Source: Neelides folsomi
Taxonomy: Eukaryota > Arthropoda > Collembola > Neelipleona > Neelidae
Direction of reading: 5' to 3'
DNA length: 64,000 nt
NCBI GenBank assembly: GCA_034687125.1
Contig: JAQGBZ010000061.1
Coordinates: 175,973 to 239,972, forward strand
The position numbers were made by a program, and so were the translations under genes. The notes beneath the pieces are model-generated. The model ran no database searches, was not told where the DNA came from, and worked only from the letters and a program-made list of their open reading frames with translations. This document shows, one piece after another, positions 1-12,539 of this stretch; within the stretch, counting starts at the first letter, position 1, and each line of letters starts with the position of its first letter.

Positions 1-314
1 GATGGATACATTTAACATAAATCGCCCATGTTTAAAGATTTTTATCTTTAATCACATTAAAATCCCATACAACACCCTAATTAATGTTTCAAACATAATA
101 ATGTAAGTTAGAATTAAGTCAATAATGGGAAAGGTCCTTAAAAATCTCTTAATATTAGTAATAAATTAGTAACAATGCATACCAAAATCTTAAATCATTT
201 TGTGTACTGAAATGTTACTAGAAATTTAAGTAATTAATGTGACTCAAATATTACTTTTAAATCCACACTTGATAGTGACTTAATAACTACTATACTCTTT
301 TCCATTTGAGAAGA

Positions 315-450
315 TTATTGAGAATTGAACCATGTTACTTGACCGGGCAATCGAATGTCGTGTCACCCGCAAATAATTTCTACAGGAAATAAGATCGGTT
401 TATTTGAATTTCTAATGACTTGTCAAGTAACATGATTTAATTCTCAATAA
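315..450. repeat. 136-bp inverted-repeat (foldback) element
   Basis: Two 29-bp arms (315-343 and 422-450) are reverse complements with two mismatches. Each begins TTATTGAGAATT at its outer end and finishes GTTACTTGAC at its inner end. The unpaired centre is about 78 bp. This is the shape of a small non-autonomous MITE or foldback element. No clear target-site duplication flanks it. Confidence 0.6.
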
Positions 451-557
451 ATGAGTTAGATCACTCGAAAGCTACTGAATTCCGAACATTTATATTATAC
501 ACAGGACTAATCGCTTTTAAATACTCATTACATAAGAGTATTTATAACCATTTTTTA

Positions 558-920
558 TTGCTCCATGTGGCTACATTTATATTATTACCTCCTAAAGCCA
601 AAGACTTACAATGGAATAGTTTAGCTAAAAAATTAAATACAGAATTTATAAATTTATTAAGTTCATTATATTCAAAAGAATTCCTTGTTTATAATTTTCA
701 TTCTTTGATTCATATTAATGAAGATGCTTTAGTATATGAATCTCTTGACAATTGTTCTGCTTTCATTTTCGAAAACTTTATGAGAGTCGTAAAAAGATAT
801 TTAAAACCAACTGTTTACCCATTAGAACAAGTTATCAATAGAGTTATCGAGAACAATGAGTTTAAATTCCCAAATTTCCTTCATTTGGAGGATAAAAACC
901 TGAAGATTTGTGTAAATTAA
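558..920 (+). pseudogene. transposase-like fragment (probable C-terminal part)
   Basis: An open frame of about 120 codons opens with TTG at 558, not ATG, so it is a fragment or an exon and not a complete gene. Its middle reads YNFHSLIHINEDA, then LDNCSAFIFENF and YPLEQVINRVIE. From memory this resembles the segment (H-x-L-x-H, then a SAF-x-FEN block and an 'L-Q-V-x-RR/RV' block) near the C-terminus of uncharacterised DNA-transposon transposases that are common in arthropod and fish genomes. I see no catalytic triad and no upstream exons. The call rests on that remembered motif pattern alone, so family assignment is tentative. It could instead be an exon of an unrecognised host gene. Confidence 0.4.
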
Positions 921-1344
921 GTACTTAGCCAAATGATAATTATTTAATAAATGAGCAAAATGCAATAATTATAAAAAAATTATAAGATTCTTTTGTTATT
1001 TGTAAAAAATTTAAGAGTTACTCTGATATTTATACATGTCGTATTAAAAGTTCAGATTTATCAATTTTTTTCTCTAATTTATCAAGTTCTCTAATGATAC
1101 CTATTGTTGAGGATTTTGACACGAGAAAATTGACATGGCAAATTGTGCATAAAATAATTTTGCGTGTCAATTTTGCAATGAATTTTGTTAATCACACCTT
1201 TATGAATTTGCTTCTAGAAGGGTTAATATGATTAGACAAAGTTAAATAAATTGAAATTCATATTAATTTATTGTGTCATTTTTAGCATATTGCATTTAAT
1301 ATACATAAATTTGACTTTAAAAACGAGTAATAATTTAGTAATAT

Positions 1345-1530
1345 TGAGGTAGCACTGTAAACTAATATCTTACTGATATTTTACTTGAAAGTTTCAGTCA
1401 TTTATTAATCAATTATTTGAATCTATAAGTAATATTTAAGTATTTTTATTGACTAATATGTTTCAAATTTGGGTGGCCAAAATTGACTGACTCTTTAAGT
1501 TTATTGTTTTAACTAATTGTTAGTCTTTTA
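1345..1530. repeat. diverged remnant of the 37.2-38.1 kb inverted-repeat element
   Basis: Positions 1464-1481 (CAAATTTGGGTGGCCAAA) are the exact reverse complement of 37272-37289, and the match continues as TTGACT with one mismatch. A terminal-repeat-like stretch containing CACTGTAAACTAATAT occurs at about 1353. These two blocks correspond to the subterminal and terminal parts of the larger element. The remnant is degraded and its ends are uncertain. Confidence 0.4.
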
Positions 1531-4500
1531 TTATTTAGATTGTTGTTTGGGATTGTTGCCCATTAAAAAAAGATACTTATGGCCCTCCCTGTAAATGTTA
1601 AGGTTAATTGGGAAATTTAACTTGTTTACAAGTTTTAAGTTGATCTTAAAACTGCCAACGCTGATATAAGAAAAAAAATTATTTGCTGTGATAATCAGCG
1701 AATGGTTTTGCAACAATCCCAAATGTTGAAAAATGAATCAAACACTAATAAATAGTTCTTAACTCATATTGTTGTTAACAGTCAATGTAAAAGAAACTGT
1801 TATACACGTTTAAGTTCACCTTATGTGTTTTTGCATTATCAAAGTGAGCATGCTGGCTCCACATGTCCTTATCGTATTTCAATATAAGAAATCGTACATA
1901 ATAGAACTAATAAGTAAAATTCGTAATCGTGCTTCGTTTATTCATTACTTATCTCTGAGTAAATCACCTCATCTGCCACTTGGATTCACTCCGGCCTTTT
2001 TGCGCAGATTGGAGAAAAATAGGGGAGACACGTGGAGAACGATGAGAGTCACATAATAACAAGGCATAAAAAATGGTATTGTGACTTTTTTCCACTGCTG
2101 GGATAACATGACTCCCTTGGCTCATCCCCCAAGTGATGATTTAATGAATCGTTGATGTGAGGATAATGAGAACTCGAAGACATGAGGGCACCGTTTCGAA
2201 AGAACTGATGAAGCTCTCTCCAGTTGTCAACATGCAACCAAACGCCTTTGCACTTCTCTTCCCAACATCGACAATCAGTTGCAGATCTTGTGAGTTTTTG
2301 GATGTGACAATGAGAAAAGAGTAGCCAGAACGCCCAATAACTATTTTTGAACGTCCTCAATAATCTTCCTCTGTCATTCTCTCTGATTATACTTTACTGA
2401 TGAAAGATTCGTTGAGGCCAAAATCGGGAGTCAAAGGACCTTCTTTGAAACTCCTCTATCACTAAAATCCCTGTCATCTTTTAAGCAAGCAAATACAAAT
2501 AGAATATTTACGAATCCATACTTGGAATTGGGAAATAAATAATACATAAGCGTAATATTGGTTAAAAGAACGTGTAGTTTGTAAATGTACCTATGTTTGT
2601 AAAGGATAGGTAGACTGATTGCTTGGATGTATTTATTAATTTGAAAGATGTAAAAAATTGTGATTATACATTTTCATGTTAGATTAATATGATATTGTAT
2701 ACCTAAATTATAATTGTAGGTATATTAGGAGTACAGTAATCATATAATTTAAATACATGTTAAATATTTTAATTTTAACGTTGGTACTTGTATCTATTTA
2801 TTATTCAACAAGATAAAACCTTTAATCAGGAACTTAAGATCCGAGTCTGTATTGTATATGAAGGAATACTTGTATGAGAAACAAGGAAGTCTCACATAAT
2901 TTAAAAGAAATGGAAGAATATAAGTATTATAATCTTGAAAAATCTAATGAGGGTGATGCATATAAATTGATGCGAAAAGTCTAATAAATCTTATTATGAT
3001 TAGCCTTCCTTGAGCCAAAAGACTCATAAATAAAAGTGCAATAAGACTCAGATTTTTATTCATATTTGAGCTGAATTCTTAATGGAATCGTTGAGCTGAG
3101 GACCTCGAGTGAAGATTCCTTTGATTGAGAATCGGACTTATTATAGCCGCAATGGGCAAAGGAACAATTGCCACACAGACATCATCCTGAATGAAATTCA
3201 GAACTCTATTTAAAATTTATAGAAAAATTAATTGTTTCAAGTACTTCAAGTCATGAATGCACGAAGTGATGAGAGAGGAATGGACATGACTCCACAATTC
3301 ACTTGGAACAGCATGAGTCGTATCGCATCTCTTTGCATGTGCCATAAGGATGATCCTTCTCTTCGAAAGCCCATAAAAATAATCCAAGATTCACGATACA
3401 TAGAAATTTTGACCTCCCATTACTCCTTCAAATGAAGACCTTATGGGGATATGTATGAAATACAATAACATCTACAATAAAGTAGGAACAAGTATATCAA
3501 ATGTTTTGTGTTAAATGTCGAGGGCGCATTGTGGTTGAAGGTGACTTGTTTAAATGTATTTTCACAGGTCAATAAAAAATGGTGAAAATTCCCTTATACG
3601 AATGTATGAACCCAATCCAGAGGGCAATTTTTTCCTAAAATGTATTTTGCATTTATAATAAGTTTGTAAAAGAGAGTAATTAAAAATGATTGCGCTATTA
3701 AATTGGATATATTGTAAAAGGTCTCTCATCAAAAATGTCTTCGTTTTGCCATATCTCGTTCTCCTATATACGGAAAGTAATTGGTAGTTAGCTGAATGGT
3801 CTTACATCAGATGACAGTGGCAAGTTCACAACAGGCTCCTCCTTGGGCTTAAAAAACCCATTTAATTTAAGAGTAATTGAGAAATAACCCCCATATGTTT
3901 CTCATATGGCAAGGCTTGGGCCGTTTCCCTATAGTTTGCACATTAAATGACATAACGTTTGCCCAGCTATCATAGAAAATGGTGATCTTAAGACCTTATC
4001 CTCATAAATTTTGAGAAACCGACTAATAATTAGTATGCAGTCAAAAGACCAGCGATTCACCACGTTTACTCTTATAGTAATATTGAGTAAAAGCATTTTC
4101 ATGCAGCAGGGATTCAAAAAATCGTTATAATGGAGAGGAATTCAGATTTTTTTCCATCCAAACACTGATAATCTCTCACTTCTTCCTTCGATGGTGAGGG
4201 CCCATTGTTCTCCCTTTGCCAACCTTCTGTTGTTTTGTACACATCGGATTCGCACCTTCTCGTAACTCTACCTGCCAATCCATCCCTGTCGCCTACGTCA
4301 CCCACTGGGATTCCTCAAAGTCTCTATGAATGGAGATAAGATCGGGTAATAATAAAAGGGACGGTGGTAATCAAAGATCTGGAAGAAGAAACAAAAGAGT
4401 AATTAAGTCATAAAGCGGGCTCCATATATATTCATGTAGACAACTGGGTTAAATTTAAGCCACTCAATGGCATCAGCCCAACAATGATTGTGCTCATAAG

Positions 4501-6725
4501 TGGCTGTAAATCAGTATTTGCTTCATCTTCAGGCATCTCCACCTTCGTGTAGTTGAATATAGAGAGGCTCCTCTTCATTCCCACAACCGCCGTGACTCAA
4601 CTTACTTAGCATACGTGAGGACATTACATACGGAAATGAACATAAACAAGTTTTTAATTTGACTCTCAATTGCAAGAGCAATCATAATTCATTCCATGTT
4701 GCTGGTGAGAAAAATTAATTCGGAGTGTTTAAATATATTAAGTAAAGTAATGTAAGCCATTAGATGCTTAATAGCCTATATTATGATTCTAAACTGTCGA
4801 TGATTCATTTTTCGGTGATTTCCTCTTCCGATTGTCAAATAAATATTTGTAAAAAGCGTAACAAATTTTAAATTCTTGAAGAACGCTATGACCATTTATA
4901 AATATAAGTTTTAATTGCATGACTCATTTGAGAAGATGTTCCAGGAAACGGATTTGATTTATTGATAAGCAAATTAAGAATTGAGAAATCTAATTGAGCT
5001 GTATAAATACATTGGATGATGAGTTAAACCTCAAGATTGTATAATTATTTCTTATAATAATAAAAGTACATGGATATAGCAAAGGAGGGTGAAATAAAAT
5101 AATTGAAATGTAATAAGGCGAATCTGCTTCAAAAACTGCTTCCTTACATCTACCTACATGGACAATTTATTATATTTAATTGAATGGAGAATCACCATCA
5201 GATTTGGAGTTTTACTCAATGGGGATCCAAGGACGAAATCACGATTTTGGATTCTTCTTCCCTCTCCCATTAACAATCCACCTTCCCTCATCAATTACCT
5301 CAGCTGTGGATTCCCCATAAAGAACCTCTCTCGTTCCAATCTAAATCGATTTTCAAAATCTCCTCACAATTCTCATTCATTATCTGTGGAAGTCTTTGAT
5401 GAGAAAAAATACTCATGTAATAAAATATCTACCATAGGGCTATGTACACGTTCATTTTGTTCATAGTTCAATTCATGTATATTATGTGCTTGTTCATTTT
5501 TATTACAAAACTTTGGCGAATTTGTAATGTCAAACATTCAGCTCGCCTAAATTGGAAGTCTTTCGAGTAATCCTCACTTTTTGGTAGAATCTTCTTTAAA
5601 AGAGAACAAGATCTCACTTGAAAGATGTCAACTCATTTTCGTTACCACTATCTTTATATGTTACAGAAACACTGATTGCAACGCAATGAATGATTACTTT
5701 TATTTCTTTTTCGAAATAAAAGAAATCTTTTATAATTTATTGTATGTTGAACGATTAGCGAATAAGAACTGGCATTCCATTCATTTGCATGCTCTTTTGA
5801 ACCATCTTCACTTTTTGCACATGTACAAAATACGTAATTGGACTCGTGCAAAATTTGAAAGAAGGAAATGCATTCAGCTTTGATGGTTCTAGGCCGACCT
5901 CTTATATTTATACATAATTTATAATAATATAAATACATACAAATTTTATTTAAATGCAATTATGTCATCTCTAGTATGGAGATCTACTGATCTAGTATAG
6001 AATCTATGTGTCTATATGTAATCTATATGTATAACTAAACTTTGTAAAAAAATAGATCCTGTACATAAGCACGATTATTGTAGAATAATAGAGAGAGATT
6101 TACAAGGTTTTAAATTTAAGGGAAAATTTTTAATATGGGAAAGTATAACTTATCAATTCAATGACAATTTATATTTTGTGCTATTCTTTAACAAAATTCA
6201 CTATTATTTCTACACCTAGACAGTGCTTATTACCTATATATAGTTATAAACGACGAGGATTGTATAAGTTTATCATTGATATGATCCGTACCTGATAGAT
6301 TATAAAAGACATACGTATATTCATTCACATGCAAATTAGAGAAACAATTTAAAAGAAAGATTTGCCAACCATCCATGTTCAATATCGATGCATTTTTAGA
6401 TAAAGAGAGGAGTAAAAGTGTACTTGACTCAATTCCTACAAATAACTACATACTAAATATCAATAAGCTTTGTGAGGATAATAATTTTATCACGAATTTC
6501 ATTTCATTTCTCATCCCTCTTGTTTTTCTGTCTTATTGTGAGGGAATTAAATAAGCGCATTACACATTTTTCTCCATTTCTTTCAATGTATTGTTTTTGA
6601 GAAAAAACGAGGCCTTCTTTACAATTGCTTACACCTTAAGCATTTACATGAAGCTCAATGAATTTAAAGCCTATCATTATCGCACCACAAGTTGTATGGG
6701 GCTCTATTCACGAAATTATACATTT

Positions 6726-6854
6726 GGGAGCTTGAAATCAAAAACACCCAGCTAGAAAAATGAGTACTCAATAGCTTTAATTTTCGAAATTCTCTAGAAA
6801 CTCAAAATATTAATTCTCATTTTTCTAGCTGGGTGTTTTTGATTTCAAACTCCC
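6726..6854. repeat. 129-bp MITE-like hairpin with ATTT flanks
   Basis: Two 38-bp arms (6726-6763 and 6817-6854) are near-perfect reverse complements, starting GGGAG and containing AACACCCAGCTAG. The single arm difference I see is C/T next to the terminus. The spacer is 53 bp. ATTT sits directly outside both ends (6722-6725 and 6855-6858), consistent with a 4-bp target-site duplication. The high arm identity suggests a recent insertion or conserved hairpin function. No coding capacity. Confidence 0.7.
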
Positions 6855-9800
6855 ATTTGTATTATTAACCAGTAATTAGCAATTTTACTTATGCTGAGGA
6901 TGTATTTGGATATGTGACAAGTTTATTCAAAGAGATTACCTCTACTATCTTCAAATTGTGCAAAAAGAAGAAAATGCTCATATTCATTTCAAGGTATGTT
7001 TCATTTCGAGGTTGAAGGAGAACGTTTGGGAGAGTAAAACAAAAAGAATTGAGAAAAGTAAGAAATGACTTCTTCATCCAAAAAGACATATTTGGAAGGG
7101 AGCCATCGAATTTGCAAATGGGATTTAGGGATCTAATTGTGGTAGTAGGTGTTTAGTTAATTAATACTATCAACCTCGCTCCTTCAAGAGTGACATAATA
7201 TGGCATGTTCATTAATACATAAGTACACTTCCATGTAATAAATATTACATATCCTTCTGCATGCATAAATAATACTTGGTTAGAGATGTCCAACATGCAA
7301 GATCTGCATTGAAATATAATACAAGACTTCACTAGAATTCTTTGTAAGATTTGCCAGTCTCCATCTAACAAAAAAATGAATGTATGTATTTATCCAATAT
7401 GCGTAAGTAACGGTGTTCAAATGTGCAAACCTTTCGCTGCCATATGCAAATTGATCAATTATCGTGTTAGAGACTTTTAAACGCTAATACGCTAATCAAG
7501 CTAATCATATATGAGAAGAATTCAAATTCCATTTATACACACAATTCCAAAGATTAGACAGACAGTTCTTCAATGCAATATTATGTTTATTACTACCAAC
7601 TAATCGTAAATACAAAGAATTGAGAAATGAGCTCCTTTTGGTAGACACAATCTAATTAGATATTAAGGAAGGTTTGCATATACAACTTTTGTAATCAGTT
7701 GGTATAAATGTAGCTTTTATTCCCTATTTTATACTATGAATATTCATTTGAAACTTACGAGCATTTTTTAACCTTATTCAAATGTAATTTACATTAGTAT
7801 AATATATCAATATAACTAACAGATTATATTTTTTTATAATAACCACGAATCTAAATCTTGATTAGCACATGGATGTAAATGTTTTTATAGAGTTTGTAAA
7901 GATGAATTTCATTGGCGGATTTCAATAATGATAATGATAGTTATAATTTGTAATGACCTAATGAAGAATAGTAGTGGAATTTTAGATAATTTTAACACGT
8001 CTTGCTAAAATATTTATTTTTATAATAACTTGCAATGGGTTTTTGTAATAAGATGGTAAGAATAACAATATGCATTGAAATCAACATGACACAACTTTAA
8101 AAATACTTGATTTATTTAATGCAATGAAATATGCCAATAATCTGCTTGAATGAAAACAATTTTTTATGATTGCATTTAGCGAGTATCAATGAACCTGAGT
8201 TCTAATGACACTCGCTCAAATGTCGGTTTAAAGTGTAAATTGAAGACTAACCAGCTTATCATAATAAAAGCAATTAAATTCATGAAAGTCAGATATGTTG
8301 CATTAAGTTTATATATCATTACAAATACTTGCGATTAGTTATGTTATATTATTCTTTTAATGCGTAATATGAACAGTGAAATGGGAATGAGTTTGAGAAA
8401 AAGGGTATGTACCTGACATGACAAACTTACAATTAATTCACATAATGTATCTCCCTTTGCATTACAATATTAAAAGGTAATTGAATGTAAGTGCTACGAT
8501 GTAGTAATTTTGAAACTTACAGTAATTTATATTTGTTCAATAAAATCGCCCTTTCATCTTGGCCAAATCTCTCTCCCGTTTTATGTGATTCAATGAGCTA
8601 AGACTGCTAGTCGAGGAGTTATTAACACTTTTAGAGAAAATTAATCGTCATATGTGAAAAGAAATTTCATTTCCTTCCGTCTTTCTATAATTTTTTATCT
8701 TTGTTCTTCTTGACAAGTTCAGCACACTTAATTTTAAGAAAATTTTCATTATGCTCAACTTAGAGAAAATAATGATCAAATTGCTGCTAATAAGTAAAGA
8801 AAAAGAGAATGGGAATACTTATAATTTTTAAGATGAAAGTAAACACTTTTGTGTACATAAATTCCCAATACTTCATGTCTTTTATTCTCACACTTAATTC
8901 TATCATTTCAAAGTGGGCCGTCATAAACATGTGTGATGTGTGGAGCTACAATCTTCTCAAGGAATATATTGCAAATCAAATACGAGTTAAAAATTCAAAT
9001 TGCTTATAGAATTTAAATGAACTACAATATATATTTTTACTTGTTTTACATTAGCAATGAGCAATTAAATATTAGTTATATAATAAAGAGAATCATTCAA
9101 TAATGTATGGCATATAAAAAAGAAAACAATCATAAGTATTTAATTAACGTTATACAAACATATAACAATGTAAGAGATATTTACTATGGGTTATATAATG
9201 TATCTGTGTTTAAATGTATTCTCATAATGCTCTTTTTGTTTTATGTAACATGTTTTATCTTTCAACGCCTTTTGTGCCAACATCGTAAGAATTATATCAT
9301 TTGGCACAAACAAGAGGTGTGTGGTTTTAACAATGTTTAATTCTTCCTATTCCTGGTCAAAGGGAGGTATTTGAAATTGTTGAAAATTACTATTCATAAA
9401 GGACTACGTAATAGTGGTCCTATAAAATATGAATATTCGTAAAGAAAACAATTAAGAGTGGAATGATTAACAAAGAAGATCGTGAGCTACGGTCCTCTGA
9501 GGCATGATGATGCTATTTCCTTATTTATGGTTATATAATGGCTGGCTCATCACAGGTATATTTACTCGACTGCTTACATGGAAAGATTGACAATTTTAGC
9601 TGTGAGGGTATAATAAATGAAAGTAATTTGGATCCAAAGCACTACTTGAGTAAGCAGCCACTCTGAATTACATCCATCATTATTAAATCGATTGACACGG
9701 AGACTTTGATTAGATGAGAGTGGAAATGAGATCCAAGGCGTGAAAAACCATGTACAGGAAATGTAATCGAGCTATCAAATCACTATGTAAAGCACATTGA

Positions 9801-12456
9801 AGTGTTCAGAAATGCAGTTTACTTCATTTCCAAATTAGTAATGCATGCATTGGGCTCAAGTCCCTTCATAAAAAATGAGCTCCGACGAGATTGACACACA
9901 TCCATTGAGAATGAAATTAGATTTCATTTATTTCACGTCATCGAGCTGTATGGTAGTCATTTATTCCGTTCACACTAGTGGAAGATCATTTCGTGAATGG
10001 GGTAAATCTTGCTCATATAATGACACAAATCGAAAGGATTCTCAAAACAAAAAGGCTCATGAATATTTTCTTCTTTTACGAGGCGTCTGAGGTCTCTGGT
10101 TCGTAGGCCATAGCATGATAAAGGGATATTTGCGCTGACGGTGAACTAGAAATAAATTGATTTATATGACAATATGGACGTAATTCCACAGATGAGGTCC
10201 TTCAATTTACAACACGGGAAAGATGAATTTCAATGCGAGAAGATATCCGTTTGTTCTGTCAATAAAGCGTTTAGCAGTAATTGGCACCCTCCGTCAGAAT
10301 AAACTCCTTTGGATCAGTTCGTCTCAGCTTCGTCGCCCCATGAAGTGGCAGAGGACTTGACATTCTTTATGGCCCCGTGTCTCCCTTTTCTTTATTGCCC
10401 ACTCCCCAGCTCACCAATCAAACGGAGGAGGAAGAGTGCAAGACTCTCCCACATGCACAAACCTAATTAATTCCCATCTACAGAGTGAGAGGGAAAGGCG
10501 GCTCAATAACATCATCGTATGTAAATCCGACAGGATTCAAAGATCTGCTCTTGAGGATGACTCTGATGAGAAAGGAAGAACATCCTTGAGCATGTCCATG
10601 AGATCACGGATTAAGTTTATTTAACGTTTTTACTCCAAATAAGACGGGATAGATGCGTAAACCCCACGTTCACAATGCATTACAAATGACTCTAAATAAT
10701 ATTAGTAAAAGATGAGGAATGCATAACCCTCAATTTTTCAAACAAAATAACTTATTAACTCATCAGGATGTTCTCAACTCGTGGTGGCAAGAACCAAAAT
10801 AAGAAGCTTTTTATCTCTTAAACAAAGGGAACTCAAGCAAAAAGATTATTTTTCCAGATTCCACTCTTACTTTTCTTCAATGAAGAACTGAAAAGATTTT
10901 TTTAATTCTTTAATAGCTCGCACTTGAGAAAAGGGAAATGTTTTTTGACGCGAGTGAGGCTGCAGGAGTCATTATAATTGAATTATTTCGCATACGGGGA
11001 ACTGCCCTAGGAGGATTATCTGATTCAGCCAGTGAGAGGAAGTACGTAAGAACAAGGTGTAGATTCACAATTACGTTCCTTCACATTATGCATTCCTTCA
11101 CTCGCCCTGCTCATCGGCTGTAAGAAGTTTAAGGTCTTTGGGAATAACGACTCTTCGAAATTGGGTCAGTCTGAACACATTCAAAGGTACGAGGGAGGAA
11201 ATTGGGTTCAATTATGATTTTACCATCCCACAACTGATTCATCACGATGTTCACATTTAATGAGTGTTATGGTTCACATCTCCTCTCAGATTGGCTTAAA
11301 GACGAAAACAATTGGCAAATTATAAGCAATTTTAAAATCTTATCTTCTTGTATTTAAATCCAATCTTTATAACATTCGATTTATGCCTAGTTTAGATCAG
11401 AATGATATGACAAGTACCTGCATCAATCATCATTACTTATGTATGTAATATATTAATTGTATGTATGTATATACAAAACATTCATTGGAAATATATCAGA
11501 TCTCTCAAAACCTGTCGATTGTCAGGAACTCTCGATTAAATTAAAAAATAAATGATAAACCTTTAGATTCTTAGATTACAAATGTGATGCATTAATTTTT
11601 ATAATACAATTGTGATTTAATTGAGTTTCAGAATTTTTATAGCTAAATGACAAATGGATGATATTAATTATGTTCACTTAATTCAGCCTGAGCATAAATA
11701 AACATTTCAACGCCAGTGTAGGTAAGAAGTTCAGAATTTCTAATAAATTATACTAATTGCAATGTAACAATTTGCATTTATTACATTGTTAAGACTGAAA
11801 TATTTATTATATAACTTACAACATTATCAATTAAAAGTTCTTTGCTCTTGAATGTACCAGTATTATATTTCAGGTTAATTAAGTACGACATACTATAGCA
11901 TGTATACTCTAAATTAGCATAAATCTGTATCTTGTACTCACTTTAAATCTACATAATATGAAGATGCAAGTTAATAATTTAAAGTGCAGAAAATTAGCTA
12001 CTGAATTATGAATACAAGTGAAATATGTAAATTATAATAAAAAAAAGTCCACGAGCGTTATGAGAAGTGTTAAATGGGTTTAAATACCGAGCTGAGCCTT
12101 GGCCCCAAGTAGGTTTAGAAATTGCAATCCCTTGTTTACCTATTACCTACTGCATCATTATTCTGCTGATGAGGATCTCAATGGAATAAAAGTGGGATTT
12201 TGAAGAGGAATTGGGAGTTTTGAGATGTATGTCAAGAAGGGTGTGGATTACATCAGGAACGAAGGAGTGATTGGGAGAGAATCCCCGAATCCCCAGACCA
12301 CAATCCTTTCACCCATTCCAGTCTCGCCTTCCCTGAGGTCCCTCCATGGGATCGTCTTCAGGAGGGCCGTCGAAGGGGATCCATCACCCCATGCTTTTGT
12401 CTCCCTTCCAGATGATGACCAATGCTAAGACTTTTTTACTCAATTAGCCGACCCTA

Positions 12457-12490
12457 TATAAAAGAGGAGGGAAGAGGGTTCGTAATCAGT
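12457..12490 (+). promoter_or_regulatory. TATA box and initiator of cuticle gene 1
   Basis: TATAAAAG at 12457-12464 is followed by the arthropod-type initiator TCAGT at 12486-12490. With A12488 as +1, the TATA box starts at -31, which is canonical spacing. This gives a 52-nt 5' UTR ahead of the ATG at 12540. Confidence 0.7.
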
Positions 12491-12539
12491 TGCATCTCGC
12501 GCTCGGATCTATTCAGTGTCTCTACCTCAACACACGAAA

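Larger units (their letters stand above)
921..12454. other. AT-rich intergenic region, no recognisable host gene
   Basis: Apart from the repeats listed separately I see only short, overlapping open frames with no recognisable domain. Examples are 5158-5466, the opposed pair 5581-5883/5654-5959, 8809-9009 and 9875-10090. A hairpin with perfect 10-bp arms (TTTGTGCCAA) and a 20-nt loop lies at 9271-9310. The stretch 9.5-11.2 kb looks less AT-rich than its surroundings and could hold regulatory DNA of gene 1, but nothing specific supports that. Confidence 0.6.

Noticed and set aside
5581-5959. Two opposed frames of about 100 aa
   Set aside because: Overlapping on opposite strands with no domain in either.
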